Origin: Choristoneura fumiferana
Taxonomy: Eukaryota > Arthropoda > Insecta > Lepidoptera > Tortricidae
Reading direction: 5' to 3'
Length of the DNA: 64,000 nt
NCBI RefSeq assembly: GCF_025370935.1
Contig: NC_133486.1
Span: 9,140,133-9,204,132, forward strand
The notes beneath the pieces are model-generated. The model searched no databases. It saw only the letters and a list, made by a program, of their open reading frames with translations, and had not been told where the DNA came from. Below, one piece after another: positions 53,640 through 64,000 of this stretch. The first letter of the stretch is position 1; each line of letters opens with the position of its first letter. The translations under genes were made by a program, and so were the position numbers.

Positions 53640-55400
53640 AAAAAATCCTTAATTATATAAACCCGGTACAGCCAGTCTGATAAATTTCACAATTAAATTA
53701 TTATAAAAAGTAACTCTTTTATTCAAGTCTAATCACAAATCTCAATATTTAACGAAATAGTAACATTTTTATAAAGGTAAGTATTTATTTTTATGAGCTA
53801 CAATCATGCATTATATGCGTAGTCAGTCTGATAAAATCACAATAAAATATCTTAAAAAATAAGTCTAATTAAAAAAGCTCAATATTTTTAACGAATTAAT
53901 TAACATATTATGTACGCTTATTTCTAGGGGCCATCAAAGGCACATGAACTTAACTACTAAAAGCCTCATATATGTATCATAATAACAGTCTTATAATCAC
54001 CATTAGTTAAAATAAATTCTACATTTAGGTTGTACTAAAAAGCAACAATATTTAACGACAACGAAATAGCCTACATCTTTTAGACACAATGATAATACAG
54101 CTATGAGCTTACCAAATCAAAGTTTTATTCGGATGTAATCACAATTATTTCGTAATCAAAATAATTTTTAATTTTCTTTACACAAAAAACATGCAGTTAT
54201 GAACATAACAACAGATTATAACTAAATATTTTTGATACTACGGTTTTGCATTGACTAGGTACTCATTAAAATCGTATCGTAATCAAAACAATTTTTAATA
54301 TTCTTAACACACAAAAAACACACAATTATAAACATAACAGATTATAACTTATAAATTTTATTACTGCGGGTTCGCATTGACTACTTATTTTACAGTTACG
54401 TTATCACAAAAAATAAGTCTTATAATTCAAGTCGAATTAAAAAAACTCATTATTTAACGATTAGTCAACGACTTATGTACGCTTATTTCTAAGGGCCATC
54501 AAAGGCAAAAGAACTTAACTACTACTCAGCCTCATATATGTATCATAATCACAGTCTTATAATCACAATTAGTTAAAATAAATGCTACATTTAGGTTGTA
54601 CTAAAAAGCAACAATATTCAACGACAACGAAATACCCTACATCTTTTAGAAACAATAATAATACAGCTATGAGCTTACCAAATCATAGTTTTATTCGGAT
54701 GTAATCACAATTATTTCGTAATCAAAACAATTTTTAATTTTCTTTACACAAAAAACATGCAGTTATGAACATAACTGTCAAGCCAGAATGAATTGTTTGG
54801 GACACTGATTTAATGAAATTTATTTTATATGATTATGATGTAATTCAATATTTATTTGTTGAATCACCTTATTTTATTTTATTCTATGTGGACATACCTA
54901 CTCGATTCTTACTTGCTAACTGACATTTTATTTTTATTTTTTATTATTATTTGCATGAGATGTTATGTTAAAGATTTTATTTTAAGAAATTTAAATTTGT
55001 ACGCCTATCTTTAGGTAGAAAGTGGAGATTCAAAATAGTTTTAAGATCATTTATGTACACCTGCTTTCAACAAATAAATTATTATTATTATTATTATTAA
55101 CAGATTATAACTAAATATTTTTGATACTACGGTTTTGCATTGACTACTCATTAAAATCGTATCGTAATCAAAACAATTTTTAATATTCTTAACACACAAA
55201 AAAACACAATTATAAACATAACAGATTATAACTTATAAATTTTGATACTGCGGGTTCGCATTGACTACTTATTTAACAGTTACGTTATCATAAAAAATAA
55301 GTCTTATCCATCAAAGGCACAAAAACTTAACTTCAACACAGCCTCATATATATCATAATCACAATTTTATAATCACAATGAAACCGCCATAATTAACGCC
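53640..55400. repeat. ~565-bp tandem repeat array
   Basis: Units begin TGTACGCTTATTTCT at 53911 and 54476 (spacing 565). Each contains CATCAAAGGCA, TTAGGTTGTACTAAAAAGCA, CATGCAGTTATGAACATAAC and TGCGGGTTCGCATTGACTAC. The second unit continues after a 320-bp insertion; a partial unit follows to about 55380, and a more diverged one precedes 53900. Non-coding, AT-rich. Confidence 0.9.
54778..55099 (+). mobile_element. LINE 3' end inserted in the array
   Basis: Interrupts the second unit between GAACATAAC and AACAGATTATAAC. It ends AACAAATAAATT then (ATT)n, a LINE-type 3' terminus, so it is a 5'-truncated insertion on the plus strand. Confidence 0.75.
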
Positions 55401-55697
55401 ATCTCACATTAACTACTATTTATTTTTTGTTCAGTTAGGTACATAACTTTTTTATATTACTAGTTATTGTTTCGTAGATCATGATCTATTTTGGATGAGT
55501 AAGAAACTATTCAACTTCTCTCAGTCATATTAAGTATCACAATATAATTATTAGTAGGTAATCAACAAATAAAGCAAAACGCTTTTATAATGTATGAAAC
55601 AATATTAAGGTATCAAAAATATACTGTAATCGGAATCGTCACCGTCACTGTCAAATAAATTTCTAGTACGAATAGGAGGGATATGTAGGAATTAGGC

Positions 55698-55829
55698 TGT
55701 ATACCGCTGGCAGGTGGTAAAAATGACCACCTGGCAGGTTAGATTAACCTAGTTTTGTATAAAGGGATAGGTTTTTTTTATATTGTGTTTCTAGAATATA
55801 ACTTTAAAACAGATTGACAGCGGTATACA
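55698..55829. repeat. Small inverted-repeat unit
   Basis: TGTATACCGCTG at 55698-55709 and its exact complement at 55818-55829. Inside, CTGGCAGGTGGT pairs with ACCACCTGGCAG (11 of 12) as a tight hairpin. MITE-like. Confidence 0.7.
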
Positions 55830-55962
55830 TGCCGGAGAGCAGATTGCTTCCGATAGCCTAAGCGGCTGGTGCCATTCGATGTAAATATATTTATAAGTAC
55901 TACCAAGTTCTAAAATAAAATATAATTAATTAATGATTGAAGAAGTTATTTATTTTGAACTG

Positions 55963-56038
55963 AGTTTAAAGTCACGCGCGTTGATCCCCAGTACCTAAGC
56001 TCTTAGGTACTGGGGATCAACGCGCGTGACTTTAAACT
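55963..56038. repeat. 76-bp perfect palindrome
   Basis: 37-bp arms starting AGTTTAAAGTCACGCGCG, with two bases (CT) at the centre and no mismatch by eye. It ends 25 bp from the transposase stop. Confidence 0.95.
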
Positions 56039-56063
56039 ATTAAATAATAACGTTGTTTTTCAA

Positions 56064-58318
56064 TTATTTAGATTTATTGTGGAACTTATAAATACATTTA
56101 CATAGAATGTTACCAGCAGGAGACTCAGTTTTGTTTTCCGGATCCTCGGCTAAAATATTGTCCAATACAGTACGTCTCAACTCTGGTGGCAATTCCATCT
56201 CGCTAAGCGCAGAAAAACTACTAGCTCTTTCCAGAGGTGCGACTGTCGATAATTTGCTTTGATTACTGCAGTCAGAAGCGTTATCTGACATGCCTACGCT
56301 TTGTATGCTTCCAGGAGCAGTGTACACCGGGTCTCGAATAAACTGAAAACCAAGATGTTTTCCATGTCGGCAGTATGATGCATTTGATAAACAAGTTTCG
56401 TTAGTACAAGTGAGGCTTCTAAGAGGAACAGATGATTTTAAATTATCCCAAACTGCTTGATGAACTTGTTGGGTTCCTCTAAAAGTTTGTAAATTACCTG
56501 GTAAAAGAGAATCTTTTTCAAGAATATCTTCGTCTATAATGATTTTGACAATTACTTTACTTAGCTTGTTTTGTAACAAGTTTGAAAATGTTTCGAAGTC
56601 TGGTATATCCCTACCCTGGTTAACAAATGCATCAGCTGTACGTTTTAAGACTGCTCCAACTCCATCAGGAGCACCTTTCCCATGGCCAGATTCAGAATAG
56701 TGCCAGCTTATGTATCTTAGCCGAGGATGAGTCCAATTGAAAGTGGACATGGCAAAAAATATTTTATAATTTCTGTACTGGCTGACTGCAGAATCTGACA
56801 GTATGTGCAGATTTGTTACTTGAGGAGCATTAGCGTATAGATGCTGTAAAATTGGCTCCATATGAGCCCATACAGCAACTGCATCGTGTCTTAGATTAGA
56901 GCTTAATGTAGAGAAACTTTGTGTGTGTTTTTGGCCATTTGTATCAAAAAAATAAAGAACACTCGTGTGTATACTGATTTGAGCTTTACTGCCACCAAAA
57001 TGAACAGCTTGAATTTCATTGCTATAAGCACACTGATAGTTTTCAGAGAAGTCTACGTGTATTAAAGCTTCATTTGTTTGTAAATTGTTTTTTATTTTTT
57101 TGATTGCTTGTTGCTGACTAGCTATTCTACCAGTATGTTTTATAAAAATATCGAACTTGTTTTCAAATGTTTTTACAGCATCTATCGCTCTTGTTACAAC
57201 TTTCTCTTTTTTAACTATTCTTATTGTCTTTTTTGTTCTATTTGTCATAATATCTTCTTTTTTCGTATTCCAAGCCCAAACCAAAACTCTTTGGACTGTC
57301 ACTTTTTTATTCTTGCAGCCCTCACAGTTTCGTAAGAGACACTGGGGGTCATTACTGTCACAGCAAATGCTTTTCAAAAGTTTTGTTGTATTTTCATATT
57401 CTATTATTTTAGATTTTAGAAGAGCAGATGCCAATAGCTTAAAATTTTCGTGAATCACACAAAGACATGTGTTTCGGGGTCTTCGAGACGCTGGCAATAT
57501 CCAAAACGGTTTTAAGCTACAGAAAGTAGCGTAAGACATCCTGTATTTATACGTAGAAACGAATTTATTGTGGATATTTTTTAGACAATCGTTCAGGTAC
57601 CGAATCTGTACCTTCGCTCCCTGTTTCTTTACAAACTCTTTCTTCAAATCAAATCTTTCTTCAATTAAAATCAATCACATCTTTCTTCCTCTTACTAGCT
57701 GTAACGAATTTGAAATTTTTGTGTCTCCTACGAAACATTTGTTTCAGTCGTATTTGTGATGTTTTGTTAACAGCCAACGATTTTAAATGTGGCTTCAAAA
57801 TGTTTGCGACAGTGTTCTTTATTTTTCTAGAACCTATGTCTTTGTACGAATGTAAAATACCCTTGCAAAGCGAAGATTCTTGAATGTTCGTTGCATTATG
57901 TGGATCTGAGGAATCATGTACCGATCGGGCTTGCAGAGGCAGAATGTGTTTATTATTTTGGAATGAACAGGCCGGCTCCTGAACAGGCGAAGATCTTAAA
58001 TTCTTTTCTTGTTGCCTTGATAACTGTTTCCGATACATATCATTCAATTTCTTAACTGATTGTAATTGAAATCTTAAGGATTCGATCTCCTTATCTTTCT
58101 TATACCTCATTTTGCGAATTAACTTCTGAGCACGAGGAGATACGCTAGCGCTTGAATCTGGTGAGCTCATTGGGCTGTTGCATGCTAGTGGCGTCTGTGG
58201 TATATTCGATATGGAACACCCAGGAATATTTTCAGGCTCCTCTTGATTTAAATTCTCCATATTGGGCTGAGCTATCTCGTCTAAATCGCTGTCTGGAGGA
58301 CTATTACCATCTATATAG
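56064..58318 (-). pseudogene. Uncharacterised transposase-like protein, nearly complete, one frameshift
   Basis: The N-terminal frame enters from the gap (58318) and runs to 57661: acidic start, coiled coil (KDKEIESLRFQLQSVKKLND), basic end. It overlaps by one slip the 536-codon frame 57674-56064. That frame has RMSYATFCSLKPFWILPASR, TCLCVIHENFKLLA, CCDSNDPQCLLRNCEGC, then HVDFSENYQC (first acidic motif), EIQAVHFGGSKAQISIHTSV, SFSTLSSNLRHDAVAVWAHM, LSDSAVSQYRNYK (second) and YSESGHGKGAPDGVGAVLKR (possible third). This order recurs in a large family of animal proteins of transposon type; I suspect a Sola-like group but cannot confirm. Probable DDE-type nuclease. The start of the gene lies in or beyond the gap. 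Confidence 0.7.
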
Positions 58319-58418
58319 NNNNNNNNNNNNNNNNNNNNNNNNNNNNNNNNNNNNNNNNNNNNNNNNNNNNNNNNNNNNNNNNNNNNNNNNNNNNNNNNNN
58401 NNNNNNNNNNNNNNNNNN
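58319..58418. other. Assembly gap (100 N)
   Basis: Run of exactly 100 N, a conventional placeholder of unknown size; it cuts the transposase N terminus. Confidence 1.
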
Positions 58419-61400
58419 TATTTCTTAACCCCTTTTTTTTCAATGATAGTTCCCATCAACATTATTTTTTCCTACCCTATCCTAATCATAAATATCCTTC
58501 CCATTTATCACCTTTTCCTACGTGTTTGTTTTTTTTTTTCCAGATACTTAAGCCTAATATATACATATCATAAAATCTACTCTTACTGTCTACATATTAA
58601 CTACCAAACGCTTATAATATAATTTGCTAAAATTTCTAATACTACTGTAAATATTCTATCTACTCTTAATTTAGGTCATCAATTTAGATACCATAATAAT
58701 TCTATTTCTACACTCTTAACTCAGCTCTCTATCTAAAACATTAATTTGGAAAATTTACCTTTGCATTTCGCTTCACCCCCTTTTTTATATCAAAATGCGT
58801 TTATTAACCCATCTATTATTATAGTATCTAACTTGCTGGTAAATTTGACTACTCGGCATTAACTTATACTTATAATATATTTCTTCTCCTTTTCCCCTCT
58901 TTTTTGAAACTTTAACTTAGCATCCTTTACTCAATTTAAATTAATAAATTTAAGACCCTTTAAGATTCATTTCCGAACTGCAATCTATATATTTTTTGTG
59001 AACTAACCATTACTCTTACTGTTAGCTACCGACCGTACGTCCGTTTGAGTCACCTTTAAAACACGCAAATTCCGTTATAATTTTCCTACAATGTGACTAA
59101 CTTTTCTTCCCTACGGCAACCTCTCACATCAAATGTCAAATCCTCCTGTCAAAGCAAATCGTATCGTAATTATTGCCGTTTCAATAGACGCATTTTTAAT
59201 TACATTAACGCTATGTTATTAAATTTAATTTTAAATTTGCACACTAATTATGTGCTAATTATTAAGAAGCTAATCTGCGCGCGCGCATCATCAAACTCTT
59301 CCTACTATCTCAACTTTAGATGCTTACTCTGGATTTTTGTAACTAACTAAGTGAAACGCTGCGTGGTTCAATCGTTTGCAAGAGGAAAAGAATTATAATG
59401 TCTGTCACCAGATCCGATAAATTGTTGCTGAAATTTCCTTGTCTCTATGATCGCTGTCATGTCTCTTTATCTGTGAAATTGGGATCGTCGCGAAGAACGA
59501 AACCCAAGGTTCTGCTGTCCCACTAATGTACTTAATTGAAATCTCTACTGTACCCCTCATCTTGTCTGACATCAACCGAAAAGCCGGAGCTTACAATCGC
59601 AAGGTGAATATGGTAAATTTTTTCTTATGTTTCTACCAATCTAAAATGTTGTTATTGTCCTAACCAAAATGTCAATGCTAACCGTCTACATTTTCTTTCA
59701 GATTCAACACAATAACGACATGGCCCATAATAACTTTGGCGAATGACCACTCCGAGGAAAATAACTTCTATTATTTTAAACTTATATACAACTGGCGCTT
59801 ACTCCCTTTTCCCATCCAACATTGTATAACATTTGTTCTAGTTAATGTAAATGCTGCAACATAAGGTTACACTATAATTTACTAGCTTTTAAGTTTAATT
59901 TTCTCTGCTTACAATTTTTTATTACTCAGTTAATAAATAATATTTAATATAGACCTGTAATCTAAGCTAATTTTATGTTAAATTAATTTTTCATTTCTAT
60001 TTGTATGTGTTTTAAGGGTGATTTTACTTTCAGAATTCCATACCGCCTCCCTCTATCGTTTCCCCTATTTTCATACCCACCGTTACTTCATCAACCACTC
60101 ACAACACCGCATAATTTTATTTCTATCTTAATTACCCTACTTGTCTTAATGTAGTTAATTAAATTTATTTTAAACACTACTAGCATAATAACCAACAATT
60201 AACAAAAGCTAATCTAATTTAAATTTATCCACTAATTAATAAGCATTGTACAGGTGGTTTAACTGAAATGTCAACCTGTATTCTAATTAATCTCTATTTT
60301 TATTCTTTTATTTTAATTAATTTCAACCAGATACAACTTATTTTATATAATTCAATGTGTTTAATAACTGGTGGCAACTTCATTGGTTAATGAAAATAGT
60401 AACTATGTTCAGGTTTAAAATAATGTACCGTGTGTGCCCAAATAACTATTAAAACATAACTAAATAACTCTTATCTTGTGTGTCTCAGAATCTACTTCAC
60501 CCATTTGTTTTTTTTTCTTTCTAATAGGTTTCACTGGTAGTACCTAGACTAATGTATTGCATAAACTTTTCCCCTCATCTTCGTTGGTATTGGGTTCTAC
60601 TAGAACATACATTTTTATAAGGATTAGTAGCTTTTACATATGACCCTTCATTTATACTATTTATACTTATGCTTCAAATTTATTTACATACTAATTTCTA
60701 CATATTGATTTCTCTTACGAGTTGTACATCTACCTTTCTATTTATTCCTGTCACTACTATTACCGTTTCCCCTGTTTTCCATGTCATAAAAATATAAAAT
60801 GTCATTTTTCTATTCTACATATCTCTTAAGCATGTTATTTATCCCTTTATAATGACTTATTTCCCCTGTTTAAGCATTTCTAATATGATTTAAGAATAAG
60901 AATATTTATTTGCGAAAATGTAGTAGTAAATAAGTTGGAGAAGCGTTTTTGAGTGCGTACATTTTACTTAAACAAGCATGCAAATTTTTCTTATAAACTA
61001 TTGATTTGTACCATATTAAATAACACTAAAATACTATATTATGTCAAACTCAGAAGATGAAATTTAAAGTTATTCGCTTATTGGATCAAAATAATTATTA
61101 ATGCCATAATAACACTTATCTAAACAAAATTTACGTAATTCATTTTTATACTCAGGCATGTCAAAGTTACTTATTTCTATGTGTAGATTATTATATACTT
61201 TTACCATCATACATAAAGCATTTTTTGTAAAACAAGCTGTTTTCGACAGCGAAGGATATCAAAGAAGAGTACCGCGGCTATTTGTAAATCAATATGTAAT
61301 TCTGAAATATTTTCTAAGTATTTTTTACAACTCTTTATTTACCCCAGAATCTGTTTATAATATCTCAGGTAGCTTTATCTTTTCCCACTATCATAAATCT

Positions 61401-63800
61401 CTCTCAGATATAAATATCTAAATGCTCCTCTCATCCACTCAAAGGTTGACTGGTAGAGGATAAGTCCGCCATTCTACATATAGTTATCTCATAGGTTGTC
61501 AATTGTGTTTGTTTACTTATTTTGTACAATAAAGAGTTTACATACATACGTACATATCTTAATGATACATCTGCTACTATGTTTTCCTATTATGTATATA
61601 TAATTGAATTGTTCTAACTAATTTATCCACCTAGTCACTCTAACATTATATAATCTCTAATTCTAGACAAACATTAGCGCCTTATGGTCTATTAAAATTA
61701 TCACTTTAGCTCCACGTAAATATGTCTCGAACTTAGCCAATCAACTTATCACTGAGAAAACTTATTCGGTCACGGTCCAGTTGAGTTGCGGACCCCTGAA
61801 TCCTCTACTGTGGTTAATTTTTTTTTTGGTTCAGGTGCATGAAATTTTACTAACTATTTTCCCCTCTCTAATACAATCCACATTCCTCTATCATTTATTT
61901 TACATTGACCTCTTTTATACTACAAATAATAAAATTTTGTACTTTAACTACAGTGCCTTACTTTATTTTATTTTTATTTACACAGCTGTTCTTGGTAAAG
62001 TATTTTATTTCTAAATTTTAATTCATCTCCCCCCCCTTATTCATAAAATTCTTTACGTTAATAATTACATCCAATTTAACGCTTAATAACTGATTTTGAA
62101 TAAATTTAAACCTTAACGATAACAGTAACTTTTATTTTATGTGGTTTTATTTTTCTTTCATACGTTTTGTATTTCAAATTTGTTTCTCATATCGCCCTAA
62201 TTTTAATATAAAGTACACCTAAATTTTCCGCTTCCAAGTCGCCACGTTTCGTATCTATGGACGTGAACCCTTTACCTCGCTTACGCGCAATTTAAAAATA
62301 AATACTCGTACCGCCCTTCGCTATCTGTCACCGCGCAGCTGCCAACGTCAACACTATAATTCTATCGTCAAAGAAAGGTTCTAACCTCAATTTACTATGA
62401 ACTTACGCTTGTCTTTATTACACTAAAAGTATTTAAAGATAACTAAAACTTTCCGTATCCGCGAGTTTATAATTTAACAGGTGAGTGCCGCCGACATAAC
62501 TTACGTTCTATGATCTAACTGTAACTATTGATTTGGACTCAAGTTTCGACAGTAACTAACTATTGTTTTAAACGGTATTAACAGTGCTCGCGTTTTAAAT
62601 ACGTCCAAGTGTTAACTGTGTAGTAATAATGCCTTTTATCTTTCAGATAAAACCTCGCCCAGTGTATCTCAAATGTAAAATGTCTAAAGCTCACTCGGAT
62701 CGCTCTTATAATGAAATTTAAATTTACTGAGCTCATTCAATGAAGCCAGACCCCACAACAGCCCATTGTTGTTGACATTGAATGGTATGTACTAACTTTC
62801 TTAATCTCACTATGTCATAATCTTATAAAATTTCAACTGTTAAATTATTTCTTTATTGTTATTACATTTCAAGTGACATTTATACTCCAAATGTTTGTGT
62901 AAGCTAAAACCCAATTAAAATTCATTCTACTCTAACTTCAAACTACTCTTTCTGTTATTTATTTCTTTCTTTTATTTACAGAAAGTGTGATAATCTAATG
63001 ACAGATGAGCGCTGAACATCACTATATCACACATACTTGAGCATGGATTGAACTAGTGTCTACCTCTCACGATTTGAACTTGTGTGCACTCCTGCTACAT
63101 AATCAAGGAACTATTCTCACTCTAACTATACCGCTGTCCGCAGACATCTTCCTCTTAATAAAATAATTTAAACGCTTTTAGGTGCTATGATTTATTTTTG
63201 GTATATTGTTTTATTTCTTTACCTATAACCCTCTACTATTATCATTTCATTAATTACTCAATCATTAATTTCATTAATTTGGTAAACTATTAATAACAAT
63301 TGTCTCAACTTTCATATAACAACAAAGCGACCCTGTTAGTTATTTACTGATTTGTTTATACCAACTATTTACAAGTAAAACTTAATGTAATAAATTGTAA
63401 TTGACTTTCTCGCTTTCCCCTCATAAATTAAATTCTAAAGTAACAGATTTTACTTTATGTTAATTTCTGATCTGTAAATCTATCATATATTACTGTTTTG
63501 CTTAGATAGATCTACTTCTATTCTCTGTGCTCTACTTTCTAGGCATTGTGACTAAAAATACTATTTTACTCATGACTAATCTGATTAAAGCAAAACTTCT
63601 CATTATACTAATCCTGAGTAATTAATGCATGATTCATAAATCATTTCCCCTATTACTTAAGAATGCCTGGCAACCGAGCTTTACTTGGGCTTAAACTAAA
63701 ATATTGCTATCTCTCTCTAACTTTTGATGTATGAAATGTCGTTTGACCGGTATTTTTTCATATCTAAAATGGCGTCTTGTTTCACGTCTACGCATGCGCA
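58419..63800. other. AT-rich, G-poor non-coding tract
   Basis: No frame beyond about 90 codons resembles a protein. On the plus strand C clearly exceeds G over most of its length, and the word TTTCCCCT occurs eight times (58891, 60059, 60568, 60766, 60860, 61858, 63414, 63644). It may be upstream leader or intron of the transposase element, or host non-coding DNA. Confidence 0.6.
61435..61560 (+). mobile_element. LINE/SINE 3' tail
   Basis: GGTTGACTGGTAGAGGATAA, GTCCGCCATTCTACATAT and TTTTGTACAATAAAGAGTTT then TACATACATACG. Common lepidopteran retroposon tail; coding part absent. Confidence 0.6.
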
Positions 63801-63817
63801 TGTGTGAAGTCTGGCCC

Positions 63818-63938
63818 TATACCACGAAGTGCAAAACTCGAAATTCGTATGTTGCCGTCCCGCCGACGCTTAAGTCATTTAATATGCGAGTAAAAGAGAC
63901 GGTGCGATACGAACTTTGATTTTCGAGTTTCGTAGTAG
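63818..63938. repeat. Palindromic MITE, copy 2
   Basis: TATACCACGAAGTGCAAAAC … GAGTTTCGTAGTAG; shares about 85% with 10525-10650 by eye. Ends pair as an imperfect hairpin. Confidence 0.7.
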
Positions 63939-64000
63939 CCCTGCAGTTCTAACTTCTAACTGTCAACTCGCAACAAAATCAAACGCTACTTTTATATGAG

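Noticed and set aside
61158..61421. 87-codon plus-strand frame
   Set aside because: No motif match; it precedes a retroposon tail but does not look like an RT C terminus.

Overview
The window looks like lepidopteran nuclear DNA, very rich in transposable elements. The evidence is repeat families typical of moths and butterflies: a Lep1-type Helitron (TC...CTAG ends), LINE tails made of (TTGAC)n, (ATTGT)n or (TTATC)n, tRNA-derived SINEs, Mag-like Ty3/gypsy gag fragments, BEL/Pao, copia, DIRS-like, hAT and Tc1/mariner elements, plus short GT-AG introns. I found no convincing host gene. Almost every coding segment is a mobile element or a possible viral remnant, usually broken by frameshifts. 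There are two assembly gaps (406 N at 18810-18, i.e. 18810-19215, and 100 N at 58319-58418). Dense nesting suggests heterochromatin, possibly a sex chromosome, but that is inference.

Layout. 1-10 kb: copia gag remnant, an unrecognised 200-aa reading frame, a gypsy integrase tail, a TTAA-flanked foldback MITE, a remnant of an uncharacterised transposase, a copia 3' end split by a LINE, and a Tc1/mariner (DD37E) pseudogene with an intron. 10-19 kb: a 3.26-kb hAT element with a nearly intact transposase next to a Jockey-type LINE, which itself carries two LINE insertions with target-site duplications. 19-22 kb: a second foldback MITE, interrupted by a non-autonomous hAT, then a copia 5' end. 22.6-27.9 kb: a complete BEL/Pao insertion with almost identical LTRs and a perfect 5-bp duplication but no RT active site or RNase H. 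28-36 kb: gypsy gag pieces, a LINE with a SINE in it, a foldback element, a protein-primed family-B DNA polymerase fragment (Polinton/adintovirus-like), a copia gag, and an unrecognised coding remnant. 36-46 kb: tandem repeats, a Helitron, gypsy gag and integrase pieces, a second remnant of the uncharacterised transposase, a DIRS-like element with a spliced gag, and a second Tc1/mariner. 46-53 kb: gypsy and BEL gag pieces, SINE, LINE ends and an envelope-like membrane protein remnant. 53-56 kb: ~565-bp tandem repeats, an inverted-repeat unit and a 76-bp perfect palindrome. 56-58.3 kb: a nearly complete copy of the uncharacterised transposase. 58.4-64 kb: an AT-rich, G-poor stretch with no long frame, ending in a palindromic MITE.

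The best candidate for something little described is the transposase at 56.06-58.32 kb. It has a D-x4-Q-Y-R-N motif and an H-G-K-G-x2-D motif, is broken by one frameshift, and has two older relatives in the same window (5.7 and 40.1-40.8 kb). It is flanked by the palindrome and tandem repeats on one side and the G-poor tract on the other. Other points of interest are the shared intron position in two diverged Tc1/mariner elements (both introns 91 bp), the young but defective BEL element, and the non-autonomous hAT with ~20-bp subterminal repeats.
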